Shown: positions 10,615 to 22,444, counted from the stretch's first letter. The stretch is DNA of 64,000 nucleotides from Thecaphora thlaspeos (GCA_900291925.1 UWYS01000018.1:434001-498000); one strand, 5' to 3'. A program made the numbers and translations. The notes: generated from the letters alone by a model not told the origin.

Positions 10615-12870
10615 ATGCTGTCTCGATCCGCCGGCATTGCCACCGCCAACCTCGCACGATCGGCTGCCGTCCCCGTGGTACGTCTCGAGAGTTCCGCTCC
10701 CTGCGCAGAATCCACTCTCCGTGGCTCGCAACCAAGCGACGTGCTATTGAGCAGCGTTATGCTGGAGGAAACTACAACACACACCTCCTTCTACACCAAC
10801 AGCGACGCCTGTACAGTCATAGGGCCCACTCGTCTACCCACCTCGACATCTACGCCCGCCTCTGGCGCTGCTGCTGCTGCTGCTGCTTGCACGGCTGAGA
10901 TGCGAGTCGCTGGACGCTGGACGCTCTCGATTCCTCCTCATCATTCTTATGCCGCCACACTGATCGCTGACTTTGGTCCCCTTCACCCCTGCCCCTCCTT
11001 CTCCTTACTTTAGGCGCGCCGATCGGTTGCCAACGCTGTCCGCACCTACGCCACCGCCAAGCCCGGTAAGCATCCTCACCTCGCGCGTCATCCTCGTCAG
11101 ATGCAGCTTTTGCCGCGACCTTTACTGACCTTGATTCCGCCCATCTCATCATCATGCCTTTAACGCCATTGATCAGCTGCCTCCGAGGTTAGCTCCATCC
11201 TTGAGCAGCGCATCTCGGGTGCCAGCGCTGGCGGCGATGTGCAGGAGACCGGCCGTGTCCTCAGTAAGTGTCCACGCTTTGGAAGTTTCCCAAAAAGGGC
11301 CTCCACGGCCTAGTCTCCCGCTTCTGCTTTTCGTCTCAGGAGCAAAGGGCGACAGGAAGCCACGGCAGGCATAGCGAGCGCGCCGATTTTCTGACCGGCC
11401 GTTCATCCTTGTCTCTCACCCGCCCCCGCCCTTGCAGCCATCGGTGACGGTATCGCCCGTGTCTACGGCCTCCGCAACGTCATGGCCGAGGAGATGGTTG
11501 AGTTCTCCGGCGGCGTCCGAGGCATGTGCCTCAACCTCGAGGCCGACAACGTCGGTGTCTCGATCTTTGGTTCCGACCGACTGATCAAGGAGGGCGACAC
11601 CGTCAAGCGTACCGGCCAGATTGTCGACGTCCCCGTTGGACCCAAGCTGCTCGGCCGTGTTGTCGACGCCCTCGGTGAGCCGATCGACGGCAAGGGCCCC
11701 ATCGAGGCCGCCGAGCGCAAGCGTACCTCGACCAAGGCCCCCGGTATTCTGCCCCGCCAGTCGGTCAACCAGCCCATGCAGACCGGTATCAAGCCCATCG
11801 ACGCCATGGTTCCCATTGGACGAGGCCAGCGTGAGCTCATCATCGGCGACCGACAGACCGGCAAGACCGCCGTTGCCATTGACACCATCCTCAACCAGAA
11901 GCGATGGAACGACGGCCAGGACGAGGACAAGAAGCTCTACTGTGTCTACGTTGCCGTTGGCCAGAAGCGATCGACCATCGCCCAGCTCGTCAAGACGCTC
12001 GAGGAGAACGACGCGATGAAGTACACCATCATCGTCGCCGCCACCGCGTCCGAGGCTGCTCCGCTCCAGTACCTCGCCCCCTTCTCGGGTGCCACCATCG
12101 GCGAGTGGTTCCGTGACAACGGCAAGCACGCCCTCATCATCTACGACGATCTTTCCAAGCAGGCCGTCGCCTACCGTCAGATGTCGCTCCTCCTCCGCCG
12201 ACCCCCCGGTCGTGAGGCCTACCCCGGTGACGTTTTCTACCTCCACTCGCGTCTCCTCGAGCGCGCCGCCAAGATGAACAAGACCCACGGCGGAGGATCG
12301 CTCACCGCCCTCCCCATCATCGAGACCCAGGGAGGAGACGTCTCGGCCTTCATCCCCACCAACGTCATCTCGATTACCGACGGACAGGTCTACCTCGAGT
12401 CTGAGCTCTTCTTCAAGGGTATCCGACCCGCTATCAACGTCGGTCTCTCGGTCTCGCGTGTCGGCTCGGCTGCCCAGTCGAAGCTCTACAAGTCGGTCTC
12501 CGGTTCGCTCAAGCTCTCGCTCGCCCAGTACCGTGAGCTCGCCGCGTTCGCCCAGTTCGGCTCGGACCTTGACCCCTCGACCCGCGCCACCCTCAACCGT
12601 GGTACGCGCCTCGTCGAGCTGCTCAAGCAGCCCCAGTTCGTCCCCATGGCCACCGAGGTGCAGATCCCCATCATCTACGCCGGTGTCAACGGTCTCGTCG
12701 ACGAGGTCCCTCCGGAGCGCATCGTTGAGTGGGAGGGTTCGTTCCGTGAGAGGCTCTCGACCGAGGACGCTCTCCTCTCGGAGATCGCCAAGGGTGTCCC
12801 CAACGACGACCTCTTCGCCAAGATGAAGTCGCTCATCCAGGAGCACGTCAAGGGCTTCCTCTCCGCCTAA
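10615..12870 (+). CDS. ATP1: ATP synthase F1 subunit alpha, mitochondrial
   Basis: Four exons: 10615-10677, 11014-11065, 11177-11263 and 11438-12870, with intron donors GTACGT, GTAAGC and GTAAGT, giving 544 residues, the normal family length. The first ~40 residues form a basic Ser/Ala/Arg presequence split by intron 1. The mature protein begins near '[12 protein letters not shown]'. The Walker A loop '[10 protein letters not shown]' lies at 11848-11877. Further landmarks are '[19 protein letters not shown]' (Walker B region) and the alpha-subunit signature '[17 protein letters not shown]'. It forms the non-catalytic nucleotide-binding half of the F1 hexamer on the matrix side of the inner membrane. 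All introns crowd into the first 800 bp, a pattern seen in highly expressed basidiomycete genes. Codon use is strongly biased to C-ending codons. Confidence 0.97.
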
Positions 12871-13957
12871 GCACGTGCGGCGCGCAAAGAAGCAGCTGTG
12901 ACTGTATCGTTGAGCGTAGGCTCTTGAACTCCCCCCCTCGACGTCATGCAGCACGTGACTGTGGTGTAGTTGGTCCGACTGGCTCCGGTTGCGGTGCTAT
13001 TGGTGGTGTAGAAGAGTTGTCCGCGGCGGCGCGATGCGGGAGAGGGACAGTCTCCTGCAGACATAAAAGTCTGCGCTCTCTTGCCACCTTTGTCCGGTCG
13101 ATGGCGGTCCATCTGCCGCCTTCTTCGCCTCTTGTTCCCCGCTCGTTTTGTCAGCTGGATCTGTCGCATTACACCGAACACGAAGCCGAAATATATACAA
13201 GATCGAATTCCTTTCCCTGTTTAGCCGACGTGGCCCCTTGTCTGTCTGTGCAAGCGTTCGTGCCGTCACTCGCGGAGTGGCCAGGTCTTTGCCCTCTGTC
13301 TTTCCCGAGCACCGACGGCGTCACTGTGAGGTGTCCGGCCCTCCCCACTGTCTCAGGCTGCCATACTGCCAGCGGGCTGCGCTTCTCAAAGGGCTGGCTG
13401 GCTGGCTTCACTGTTTGACATGCGGTAGATGAGTGCAGGTTTAGGACGCGACGACCGCCTCCGGTTTCGGATAAGGGAGGGCCAGTGGTCATGCTGAGGG
13501 GATCATTCTGACAGGATGCCCTCGTTACAAGACAGCGTGAAGGAGACGACATCGCCGCCGCCTTCCCTTTCCCCCTCGCGGTGCTTTGGAAACTCAGGAG
13601 CGGTCCGAGCTCTCATCGTCACGGCTGCGTGAGAGAAAACGCTCACTGCGACAGCACGAGGTCCTTCAGGACAAGAGCGATAAACAAAGCCCTTTGTTCG
13701 AGCGGACAATGGTGTTATAGCATCGTTAGCATCATTTTGCTCCCAAAGCTCATCTGACCCTCTTCGTGAGGTGTCAAGGTGGACGAGTATCAGGACTGTG
13801 ACAGCCTCTGGTCGAGAGTGTCTTGGCTATAAGATGTGGGTGGCACTTGCCGCTCCCCCATTTTCAGCTTCATATGCCTCTTCTCCCCAGCCTTCTCTCC
13901 CTCCCCTCGAAACACCTCACAGCCTACCCGCTATAAGAAGACAGTGCAACACCACAT
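12871..13957. other. Intergenic region after ATP1
   Basis: About 1.1 kb with no convincing gene. Base composition falls from the strongly GC-biased ATP1 exon to something closer to even. A TATA-like 'GCTATAAG' near 13930 lies just before the next small ORF. Confidence 0.5.
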
Positions 13958-14404
13958 ATGAAGCGCTCCGCCTCTCCCACGGTCGACTTCTTCGACCGAG
14001 CTCCCGTCCGCCGGGTCGCTCCTCCGCCACCGCCCCAGATGACTACAGCGACACGGTCGCTTGAACGTCCACACGTACCTTTCCGTCCTCAAGTCACCGC
14101 TCACACCCTTGCTCCTCAACCCGCACCGCCAGCCTCTGACCGTGCACGACAGGGCCGCAGCTACGAAGCAGACCGGGCACGCCGACGTCTCGAGGAGGAA
14201 GAACAGGAGCTGGCCCAATACCACCGATCCGTCGAGGTCGAGCCGACTAAATCCTACGAATTCGCCGGCCACGCTCCTGTCGTCAAGCCCTTGCCCTCGA
14301 CCACCTCGAAGGCCCAGTGTTTCTTCAATTCGGAAAGGAGGGAGACGAGACCACCGCAGAAGCCGTCGAGTGGAAAGGACGCGGGAGGACCCGTAGTCTT
14401 CTAA
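13958..14404 (+). CDS. Small hypothetical basic protein (148 aa)
   Basis: Single frame, ATG 13958 to TAA 14404. The translation is rich in Pro, Arg and Ser with a charged helix-forming segment 'RARRRLEEEEQELAQY' near residues 75-90. I recognise no family. It is preceded by a TATA-like motif about 25 bp upstream, which is too close for this ATG to be far from the transcript start, so the next ATG (residue 28) is an alternative. It could be a real small gene or a chance frame. Confidence 0.35.
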   Translation: MKRSASPTVDFFDRAPVRRVAPPPPPQMTTATRSLERPHVPFRPQVTAHTLAPQPAPPASDRARQGRSYEADRARRRLEEEEQELAQYHRSVEVEPTKSYEFAGHAPVVKPLPSTTSKAQCFFNSERRETRPPQKPSSGKDAGGPVVF

Positions 14405-15759
14405 GCTCGTGCAAGTTGTACCTTTGGAAAGCAAAATACCCGGACCTGATGGGCGCATCCCCCCGGCTTGCGTGTCGCCACGCGCATGCTATTCCGTAGA
14501 CTGCCCCACCAATGGCTTAGCTCTCTTGCCGAGTGTGAGTGGGTGGGTGTCGAGAAGAGCCAAGGCAAATGGTGGCAAAAAAGGATATTAGGGGAAAAAA
14601 ATAAAACCATCCCAAATTGCCAGAATGGAATTAGCGACCTGCGGTGGAGAAGGGAATCTGATGATCTGGTAGACTACTCACTACAATCCGGCGCTTTTCC
14701 AACGGAGCTAAACTCTGCTTAGACTTCCGATTGTCTAATGGGGCGTATATATAGTACTTCCTCTCATTATGATCATTCTTCCTCCAAACGCCAGAGGCAA
14801 GGTTACGGCAAGTGACCCACCATTGCATCTGAGGCTGGCCAAAAAGGCAGCGATAAGCCAATTTGAGTTGCAATAGATCACAGACCAACAGAACACGGTT
14901 GAAGTGTAGAAGGAAAGGAGCCATTGAGGGTATAGAAGGGTCTTGATTCCGTCTGTCGATTGAATTCGGGGCCTGCTGCTGCTGCTGCCACGGCTCGAGG
15001 GGCCTTTGCTGATCGCTGCTTTCGAGATGAAGTCGGTCCAGCGAGTATTCCAATGTCCCCTCATGGGACACTCTGAGCACGGTCTCGATACCGCCGATGG
15101 TCCACTTGGGGGAGGGACAGACGGGAATTTTGCATTGTCAGATGCCAAACACGCGCCATGAGGCTGGACCATTGTCGCCAATGTCGTCCATAGTTTGTCG
15201 AAGCTCATCCGGCCTTTCCGTACGCTGCATCGGACTGACTGCAAGCCTGAGAAGCGGAGATATGTCTCTGCAGAGAGCATCGCTCAATGCAAGAATGCGG
15301 GTCAAAAAAGCGATTAAAATTGAAGCGCACACACCAGGTATAGCTAAGGAGGGATACAAGTAACGAGGAAGCGGACTTGCGATCAGGTTTCCTTTTATAT
15401 ATATATATATTCTTTATCTTGCCTTTTTCAGGAGAACGGTCAAAGCGAGGAGGGAGCGTGAAGTGTAAACATGGACTTTGAAGTATAGGCACGAGAAATG
15501 GAAGGGGTCAGTTCAGTGGATCTACCGAGACGATATTGGGATCAAAAGAAAGCCAAGTGAGGGCGGATCGTGCGTTTGCCAGAGCCTCTCAGCGATGGCG
15601 CGAGGGAGAGACTTTTGCAGAGAAATCGAAAGCGTAGCGGCAGGCCTGAGAGGCGGCGCCTGTCCTTGACGTGTTCGAAGACCCTAACATCCGTCGTCCT
15701 GAAAGGTCGGTTCTGGAAAAGAGGACGGGAAAGCGGGAGCGGCCGTTTGCACTGCGAAG
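14405..15759. other. Intergenic, moderate-GC region with no gene seen
   Basis: About 1.35 kb. It contains a short CTG-type run near 14970, a (TA)n tract at about 15396-15409 and several unsupported frames. Composition is AT-richer than the surrounding genes. I cannot assign any function. Confidence 0.5.
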
Positions 15760-16859
15760 TTACCAGTAGCTCGGTCCTCGTCCGACCTCGTGGTTGAAAC
15801 CGTGGTAGTGGTTCGTTCCCGAACCAGGCGGGTCTCCGGGGCGCGGAGCGTTCATAGAAGGTCCGCCGTTGTGGTAGAGCTCATCTGAGAAGCGGGTCTG
15901 CGCGGGATAGGGCTTGTGCTCGCCCCAGATCCTGTCCATCTCGTGCCTAATGTTGAATTGCTCGTTCTTGAACTTCTCGAGGTCCATAAGAATGTTAAAG
16001 ACTTGCCAGACGTAATGTTTGCGCAGGTTACGGACGGCGCTTTGTGTAACCTCATCGATCGGCTGATGGTAGGTCGTGGTCTCGTACTTTCCATCGTTGG
16101 ACCAGTGTAACCGCAGCGCAAGGGCGTGCTGGCTGCTGTAGATGTCATTGGGGCCGAGCAGAATGGCCTCCCTGCGCATGCTCGGCAGGACGACCCCGTC
16201 TTCCTTCTCGAACACTAGCAGGATCAGCTTGGTGTGCGCCGGGCTCGTGTTAGCAAGATACCGGAGCCCCACTGGTAGAGAAGATCGCCTCGGACGTATG
16301 GCTTGGGACCCAATGTTTTAATGTTATACAGGGGCTGGAGGTCGAGCTTGAGATCGTCGGGCTGCAGTTGATGAGGCCCGGTATAGCCAGGCAGGGGTTC
16401 GAGCACAAGCTTGCGGGTTCCATGTGTGGGCGTGGCAGACAACTCGCGAACGTGACGCACAGCCTTGAAATCGAATGGGCGATGGTCAGACGGGCGTCGT
16501 AATCCTGACTGAAACTCGCGGTTATTCAACATCGTTGTGACCTTGTCAAAATCCAGGCGAATGTGTCCGTCGGCGCCGACATAGGGGCCCAGCTTGTCGA
16601 TCTTGCTCTCGAAATTGGAGATTATAGGGAGCGGTCGCGGGTCGCGCAGCTCTCCGGGTTCGTATCTGGGAAACACATCCGAGACGGTCTTGGACGGACG
16701 GTGAGCAATGACTTCGGTGGAAGCTTGCTCGGGCCTTTCCTTGATCAAGAGAGTGTCGAATTTCTCGAGCCCCTTTATCATCGGAGCAGCTGCGTAGATG
16801 GAAGTGGCGCGGAGGACAGCCAGTAGGGCAAGAGGAACGTGCGAGTTCGTCCACTTCAT
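15760..16859 (-). CDS. Putative secreted protein, unknown family, with a frame break
   Basis: ATG at 16859 opens 'MKWTNSHVPLALLAVLRATS', a typical signal peptide ending around 'IYAAA'. The frame then runs to about 16267 ('KPYVRGDLLYQWGSG') and ends at a stop at 16224. Protein-like sequence continues in another frame from about 16272 to TAG-side end 15760 ('ILLVFEKEDGVVLP', 'RHEMDRIWGEHKPYP'). A 47-nt GTATCT...TAG segment on the minus strand containing TGCTAAC would join the frames, but its donor-to-branch distance (about 13 nt) is unusually short. A real or sequencing frameshift is the alternative. No domain is recognised. A secreted protein of unknown family in a smut-like genome could be an effector, but nothing here proves it. 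Confidence 0.5.
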
Positions 16860-16991
16860 AGTGACGGGACTGCAGGATGTTGTGAGAACGGGGAGGATAG
16901 GGCTGTTGAAGAGAAGGGGAGGTAGTGTGCAGAAATCTGGGAGGGGGAATTGGTTGGGAAGAAGGAGAGCTGAGGTTGGCACAAGTTTTGG

Positions 16992-16998
16992 TATTTAT
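16992..16998 (-). promoter_or_regulatory. TATA-like box upstream of the secreted-protein gene
   Basis: ATAAATA on the minus strand, about 135 bp upstream of the ATG at 16859. Position and orientation suit a core promoter for that gene. Confidence 0.4.
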
Positions 16999-18567
16999 GC
17001 CATCGTCAGCCGCCCTAACTTCCCTCTTGACCCCCTCGGCGGGCCTTTGGCTGCTGGCGTGGGTCAGCTCCTCCGCCCTATGCCTCGAAGGAACGACACG
17101 GCAAGCTCGCCAGACGGGCGAGGGCGGAGGGCTGATGAGCTAGGCCACACCTGCTGGCAGCATTGCTGCCATCGTGACTGGTACTTGGACGAACCGTGGG
17201 AAACCCTGTCGGGTTGAGACTAACGAGGCAGCGCCACAATGGTGGACACAATCGTCCTGCACGCCGACGTCCGGAAGTCCATCCGTGGTCCCCATCTGGT
17301 GATGTCGAGCTTTATACGCCGCTTCGCAGATCTCATGATGCCCGTGGCTCGGCCTTTGTCAGTATTCGCAGGATTTACTATTTTGGGCATGGCTTCATCT
17401 CGGCGTCCAATGAGGCTCGTCGGAGAAGGCGCCACAAAGCCGCCTTGTTGAGATATTATGGGCTCGCGTTCGACTGGCTATCTCACGGTCAGGGAGCCGG
17501 GTGCGTGCAATTCGTGACTGAATGATGTCTCGGCCTAATATGAGGGCCTCACTGATAGCCTGAATTGTCTTCTCTCTGTCGCTCTGTTGGTAGCTCTGCG
17601 ACGGTAGCTCTTTACCTTGGCTCTCTTTCACTCTGCCTCGCCCCTTCCTTGCTATGCTCGTTGCCCTCCTTTCTCCAAATTACACCTTCAAGGTTCAAGA
17701 CTGCTTCAATTCCAGTCCAGTAATCTCGCTCCTCGCCCCCCTATTCGCCAGCAGTCTCTCCTGCGCTCGTCCAAACTGCCTGTCCGGCACAGGCTGGGGG
17801 AGTGCAAGGCGACCTCTGACCCTTTGTTTTCTGGTAAAAATTACAAAAACGGGGCGAGGAGCTTGGTCGGTCGTATTAACTAAACTTGCCCCTAGGCGTG
17901 TCACCTAAGTCTTAGGTCTTCATCCTCGGCTTCAATGAAAATGGTTGTAACCGGGTCCGCGGAAGGCCCGGGATATCACTGTCCTCGTGAATAATGCCCC
18001 ATCTCATTCCAAGCTACCTCGGTCCAGACGAACACAAGGAAAATGGCGCTCGCTTGATAAGAGGAAGGCTGTATCTGCTCCGAACATTCTCAGTGGGGAC
18101 GGCTTGGCGTGCGCTTTCTTGCGGCCATTGCGGCTCAGCTCGGAGCGGAACAGGCTGGTCACATCGACGACCGATAATGAAAACGACCGGTCTACATGTT
18201 GAAAGAGTAGTGTTTCTTTGCACGCCCTACTCTTGAGGACCAGGACCGGTTGAGCCTCGGCGTTGACGAACAAGGGGACCTCTGGGTAGCAACCCTCCAA
18301 GATGCCGAGTTCGGATGAACTTTGCGGCGGCTAAAATTTAAACGATGAGTGAATGTAGGCAGCGTACTGGCTCAGGGACGGTATCGGGAAGCGAAAGCCT
18401 TCTTATGTACCTGAGAGACGACCTTGAGGCGGATGAGTGCCTTGGCTGTCCGTCACCAGTGCGCGGGAGCTAGGAGTCAACGCGTGTTGACACGGGTACG
18501 TGATCTGGTCGACTGCTATACAATACAATGATATCTATTTTTCTGAATAAAGATTGTAAGCGTCCAA

Positions 18568-18669
18568 GCATTGATAATGTAGGGGTATCATGAGTCGTTG
18601 TCTCTCGTCCCCTCAAATGAAGGGATTAACTGATTCGACTCGATCGGGGTTCGAGTCTCCGGTAATGCA
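18568..18669 (+). tRNA. tRNA-like gene with intron; anticodon reads GTC (Asp) if folded canonically
   Basis: A cloverleaf can be drawn. The acceptor GCATTGA pairs with GTAATGC (one G-T and one mismatch at the last pair), discriminator A. The D stem is ATG/CAT with loop TAGGGGTAT. The anticodon stem AGTCG/CGACT is perfect. The T arm is CGGGG-TTCGAGT-CTCCG. The anticodon loop is interrupted by about 31 nt (18604-18634) at the canonical 37/38 site. A T6 run follows at 18676-18681. Against it, base 37 would be T and the discriminator is A rather than the usual G of tRNA-Asp, so a decayed or atypical copy is possible. Confidence 0.5.
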
Positions 18670-18675
18670 TTGCTC

Positions 18676-18681
18676 TTTTTT
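18676..18681 (+). terminator. Pol III T-run after the tRNA-like gene
   Basis: Six consecutive T residues, 7 bp after the discriminator base. Confidence 0.5.
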
Positions 18682-19456
18682 CCATTTAAGTGCTCCTCGC
18701 CCTTTGCTGTTGTCATCTTGCCCGCTCGTTGCCGCTAGCATGCGCAGCCTGTGCCTGCAACGAAGACGTGCAGACGTGGGTCGTACTTCACGATCCCATC
18801 TGATCAAGCTAGACGCACTTCATAGCGCCTCGAGAAAACCTGCGAAGAGGGGCGCGGAAAAGGACACGCAGCTTAGAGACGGGGCGCGGTGTTGTTTCGC
18901 GGGGACCCTAGGCGAATCGGGGCGTGGCGCGCCTGCGTCGTTGCGCCCAGAGCGCTCGGGCACCTTCCACGACCAACACCAACCCTGCCGATTGTCGTCC
19001 ACCTCGTCTGCCCTCCTCTTTTCCCCACCTCTCCTCTCGTCTACATCATCTCAACCTTTGCGCTTACCTGTCCTCGTCATTGCCGCCTGCGCGCCGTCCT
19101 CCTCTGCGGGTCGCGAAAGGATAGCGCGGCTTCCCCTCCGTCTCGGCCGCTCCGTCTATCCTGCCCTCGCTTAATAGCGTCCCATCGGAAGTTGCCGTCC
19201 TCAACCAAGAGAACCTCTGCTAGGCAACCGACAAGCTCGCTCGGTTGATTGGCTTTAGCGATCGCAACCTCGTCCCCGAGCGCCTTGTCGTCGCCACAGA
19301 CTTAGCCGTGGCAGAGGCGGGCGACACGACGCCCTCGCCTCATCCGTCGCTCGCCGGCCAGTCAGCCTTCCGCCACACAAACACCGAAGAACTCGAGCGC
19401 TCCCAGCGCCACACTGCCAGCCTCGGTTGAGGCGCTAGTCGTAAAGCACCGCCGTC

Positions 19457-22444
19457 ATGAGCAACATCCCCGCTCCCTCGCCGACGGTGCACGTCAGCCA
19501 CTGGTCCGAGGCGCAAGTGGCTGATTGGCTCGGCACCATCGGCCTCGCCAAGTTCGCAAAGGACTTTCGCAGCAACGGCATCACCGGAGACGTCCTCATC
19601 CTCCTCGATGACGACGCTCTCCACGACATTGGCGTTTCCACAATCGGACACCGTCTCGCACTCCTCGCCGCAATCTACCGCCTCAAGCAGCAGTTTGCCA
19701 TCCCCATCCAGGAGGGCGACTGGATCCCAAAGTCGATCGAGGCGCACGACGCCTTCCCCGCCACCGCGACGTCGCCCCACCTCGTCTCGCTACTCCGACA
19801 GCGCGACGACCGCATCCGCACGCTCGAAAGCCAGATATTCCGGCTGGCCGATTACCTCTCGCGCTTCCAGCAAGACTTTGTCAGCGTCTGCAAGCACGTC
19901 GGCGTAAAGGTGAGAAGGCCGTGTCGCCGCCGAGGCGTTCTTAGTCTGCATAGTATGCTCTGCATCCTATAACAACCTGCCCGCGCCCCCTCCCATCCCT
20001 TCCTTGTCGTTCCTTTCTTGTCGCGCCCCCTCGACCGCAGACGCTCACTTCGGAGATGTCAATCTCGGTTACATCAGGATCCTCGCGACACGAAGAAGAG
20101 GGCGGCCATTCGCACACCTCCTCCGACAGCAGCGCTATCTCTCTCTCGGCCTTTGCCTCCCAGTCGGACCTGGCAACGTCGGCCAGCAGCAACCATGTCG
20201 TCGATTCGCCGACAGCCCGGAACTTTTCCGGCATCGTCTCGCCATCCCGATCCGGCTTCGCCTCCCCGCTCGCTCACAGCTCTGGCCACCGTTCCGGCGG
20301 CGCACCCTCTGGCTACGGTCAGAGCGCCTACGGCCAGCAGCACGCAGACGAGAGCCAGGCGCCCTCGTCTGCCGGCTACCAGGCAGGTGGCTCCTCGATG
20401 GGACCTTCGTCGGGCTTCAAGCCGGCCAGCCAAGCAGCAGCAGCTTCCTACGGCCGCAACGACGGCTATAGCTGGGCGTCTGGCTTCAACGGAGCGGGGC
20501 CAAACACGCCTGCGACGGCAGCCTCCAGCATGCAGGCATCCACGTCGATGCCCTCCCTCTCCTCGGCAAACAGCATCAACACCGCTTCCCCGACGCATTC
20601 AACGCCGTCGGCAACACCGACCACGGCGATCTCGGCTCACGTTTACGGGTCTTCCGCTGCATCCGTCCAGAGCCCAACTCGTCGCCAGGCCCAAGCATCA
20701 CCCTCGAACAACAACAGCCACCATGGATTGACCCGCAGCACCAGCAATAACGCCTTGGCGCAGGCACGCAACATCAGCCCCGTCCAGGCCGGCTCGTCTG
20801 TTCCGGCAGCGGGTAACACCAGCGTCGACGTATCGTCCAAGTCCGACCGGTCCATTACGCCTACATCGGCCTCCCTCACATCCAAGGCGGCGGGCCCGGG
20901 AACCGCCTCAGGCGGCCACATCTCGTCCGATATCAATCCCTACAAGTCTTTCCGGGTGACGCTCGACGATCCATGCCACAAGGTGCTGCCAGCAGCGCTG
21001 AAGAAGTACAAAATTGTCGACGACTGGAGGCTGTACGCGCTCTTCATCTGCTACGGCAGTACCGGTGAGTCGACACAGCGGGCCGTTCTCGAACCGTTCA
21101 GGGGCCGCTGATAAGGGCATGGCTGACCACCTTGCTAGGAAGCTTTTCTCCTCCTTTCATCCTTGCCTGCCGTTCCGCGCAGAACGATGCCTGAGCTACG
21201 ACGAGAAGCCACTGCAGCTCTTCCAGAAGCTCAAGGAGAACAAGCAGAGCCCCGTCTTCATGCTGCGCCACATTCGCGACGTCAAGTCACCGATCGCTAT
21301 CGCAAACGCCAAGGCAGAGTCGAAGAAAGACCAGGTGTCCTCGGCCTCATCCTCGGCGACGGCGGCAAAGTCCTCGTCTGCCGGTGGCCGAAGCGACAAG
21401 CGCCGTCTGATCAACGGTGCGCCGCCCCTTGGCGCCAACATCAGCCACCTCAGCTCGCCCGTCGAAACGGGTCCGGCCGCCGAGCTGCCTACAGCGACCA
21501 AGGCCACCCGGACATACGCCGTCGCGATATACCCGTACCTCTCTGAACGCAACGATGAGTTTGATGTCGGAGTTGGCGATGTCTTCATGGTGCGGAACAA
21601 GGCCAAAGGCTGGTGGGTGGTGCAGCGGGACAGCAAGGGAACGGGGACGGGCGACATCGTCTACAGCGTGCCCAGCAGCGAGGCGGACGACTCGAACCCG
21701 AACGCTTCCTACCAGGCCGAGATCTCGTCCGGCTGGGTACCCGCCGGTTGCTTGCTCGAGACAAGTAAGCCGCTGGCCCAGATCGTCGAGCCGGGCTCGC
21801 TGGTGAATTCGGGGCCCAACACACCGACGGTGGCCACCGCGGCAGCGTCGTCGTCGTCATCATCGGCTGCGACCACGCTCGGTGCCGCGACCGCTCGCGC
21901 CTCAATCCCACCGACCTTCATCACCAGTACCAGTACGCTCGGCATCATGCTGATGGACTACAGCGCCGACGACGGGCTCGAGTTCAAAAAGGAAGACCGG
22001 CTGCGCGTGTTCAAGCGGTACAACCATTGGTCCTACTGCGTCCAGGAGGGCGAAGCGCACGCGAGAGGGTGGGTGCCTAGCTGGTACATTGGCAAGATCT
22101 CAACGAGCAACGGAGCGGACAGTGGCGCGGTCGGCGGTGGCGTTGGGCGGAGCGGCGGCGGTGGTGTTAATGGTGGTGCGAGCGGTTCGGCGGGCAACAC
22201 GCCAAAAGATGCAAAGGCGCCCGCCCTGCCAGCCAACAGTGGGACGACCATCTCGCCGACGACGCTGGTGACCTCGACGTCGCCAGGCGCAGTAGGGATG
22301 CCATCGAACGGGGAAGTCAAGTCGCCGGTCCAGGAGCTGGGCAACGGGGGTGACGGCTTGTCGCCGCCGCGGGGGACCGTCGCTGGCGAGGGAGGGGCAG
22401 CAGCGTCCGCTCTGGCCAAGAGCGAAGGACCAGCCGGCGAATAA
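19457..22444 (+). CDS. UBC2: Ubc2/Ste50-type MAPK adaptor (SAM-RA-SH3-SH3)
   Basis: Exons 19457-19909, 20041-21064 and 21183-22444 (donors GTGAGA and GTGAGT), 912 residues. The SAM domain is at about residues 10-75 ('WSEAQVADWLGTIGLAKF'). A short coiled coil follows near 105-150. A Ser/Gly/Ala-rich linker leads to a Ras-association domain at about 448-545, interrupted by intron 2 ('YKSFRVTLDDPCHKVLPAAL', 'KQSPVFMLRHIRD'). Two SH3 domains follow at about 600-690 ('YAVAIYPYLSERNDEFDVGV') and 743-795 ('MLMDYSADDGLEFKKEDRL', 'GWVPSWYIGK'). Ste50 links Ste11-type MAPKKKs to membrane GTPases. The C-terminal SH3 pair is the basidiomycete feature of U. maydis Ubc2, which acts in pheromone signalling, filamentation and virulence. 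The domain calls are firm; the in vivo role is by homology. Confidence 0.9.

Larger units (their letters stand above)
16999..19456. other. Long divergent intergenic region before Ubc2
   Basis: About 2.4 kb between the secreted-protein gene and the Ubc2-like gene. Apart from the tRNA-like gene at 18568-18669 I see no coding sequence with support. Frames around 17220-17450 are open on both strands but match nothing I recognise. The last ~500 bp before 19457 is pyrimidine-rich and probably holds the Ubc2 promoter. Confidence 0.5.

Noticed and set aside
11416..12954. 512-codon open frame antisense to ATP1
   Set aside because: It is a mirror of the strong C-ending codon bias of ATP1. The translation is Leu/Gly/Asp/Val-rich with no domain, and ATP1 on the other strand is certain.
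17220..17451. Overlapping 70-codon frames on both strands
   Set aside because: No domain and no promoter or splice support; chance frames in spacer.
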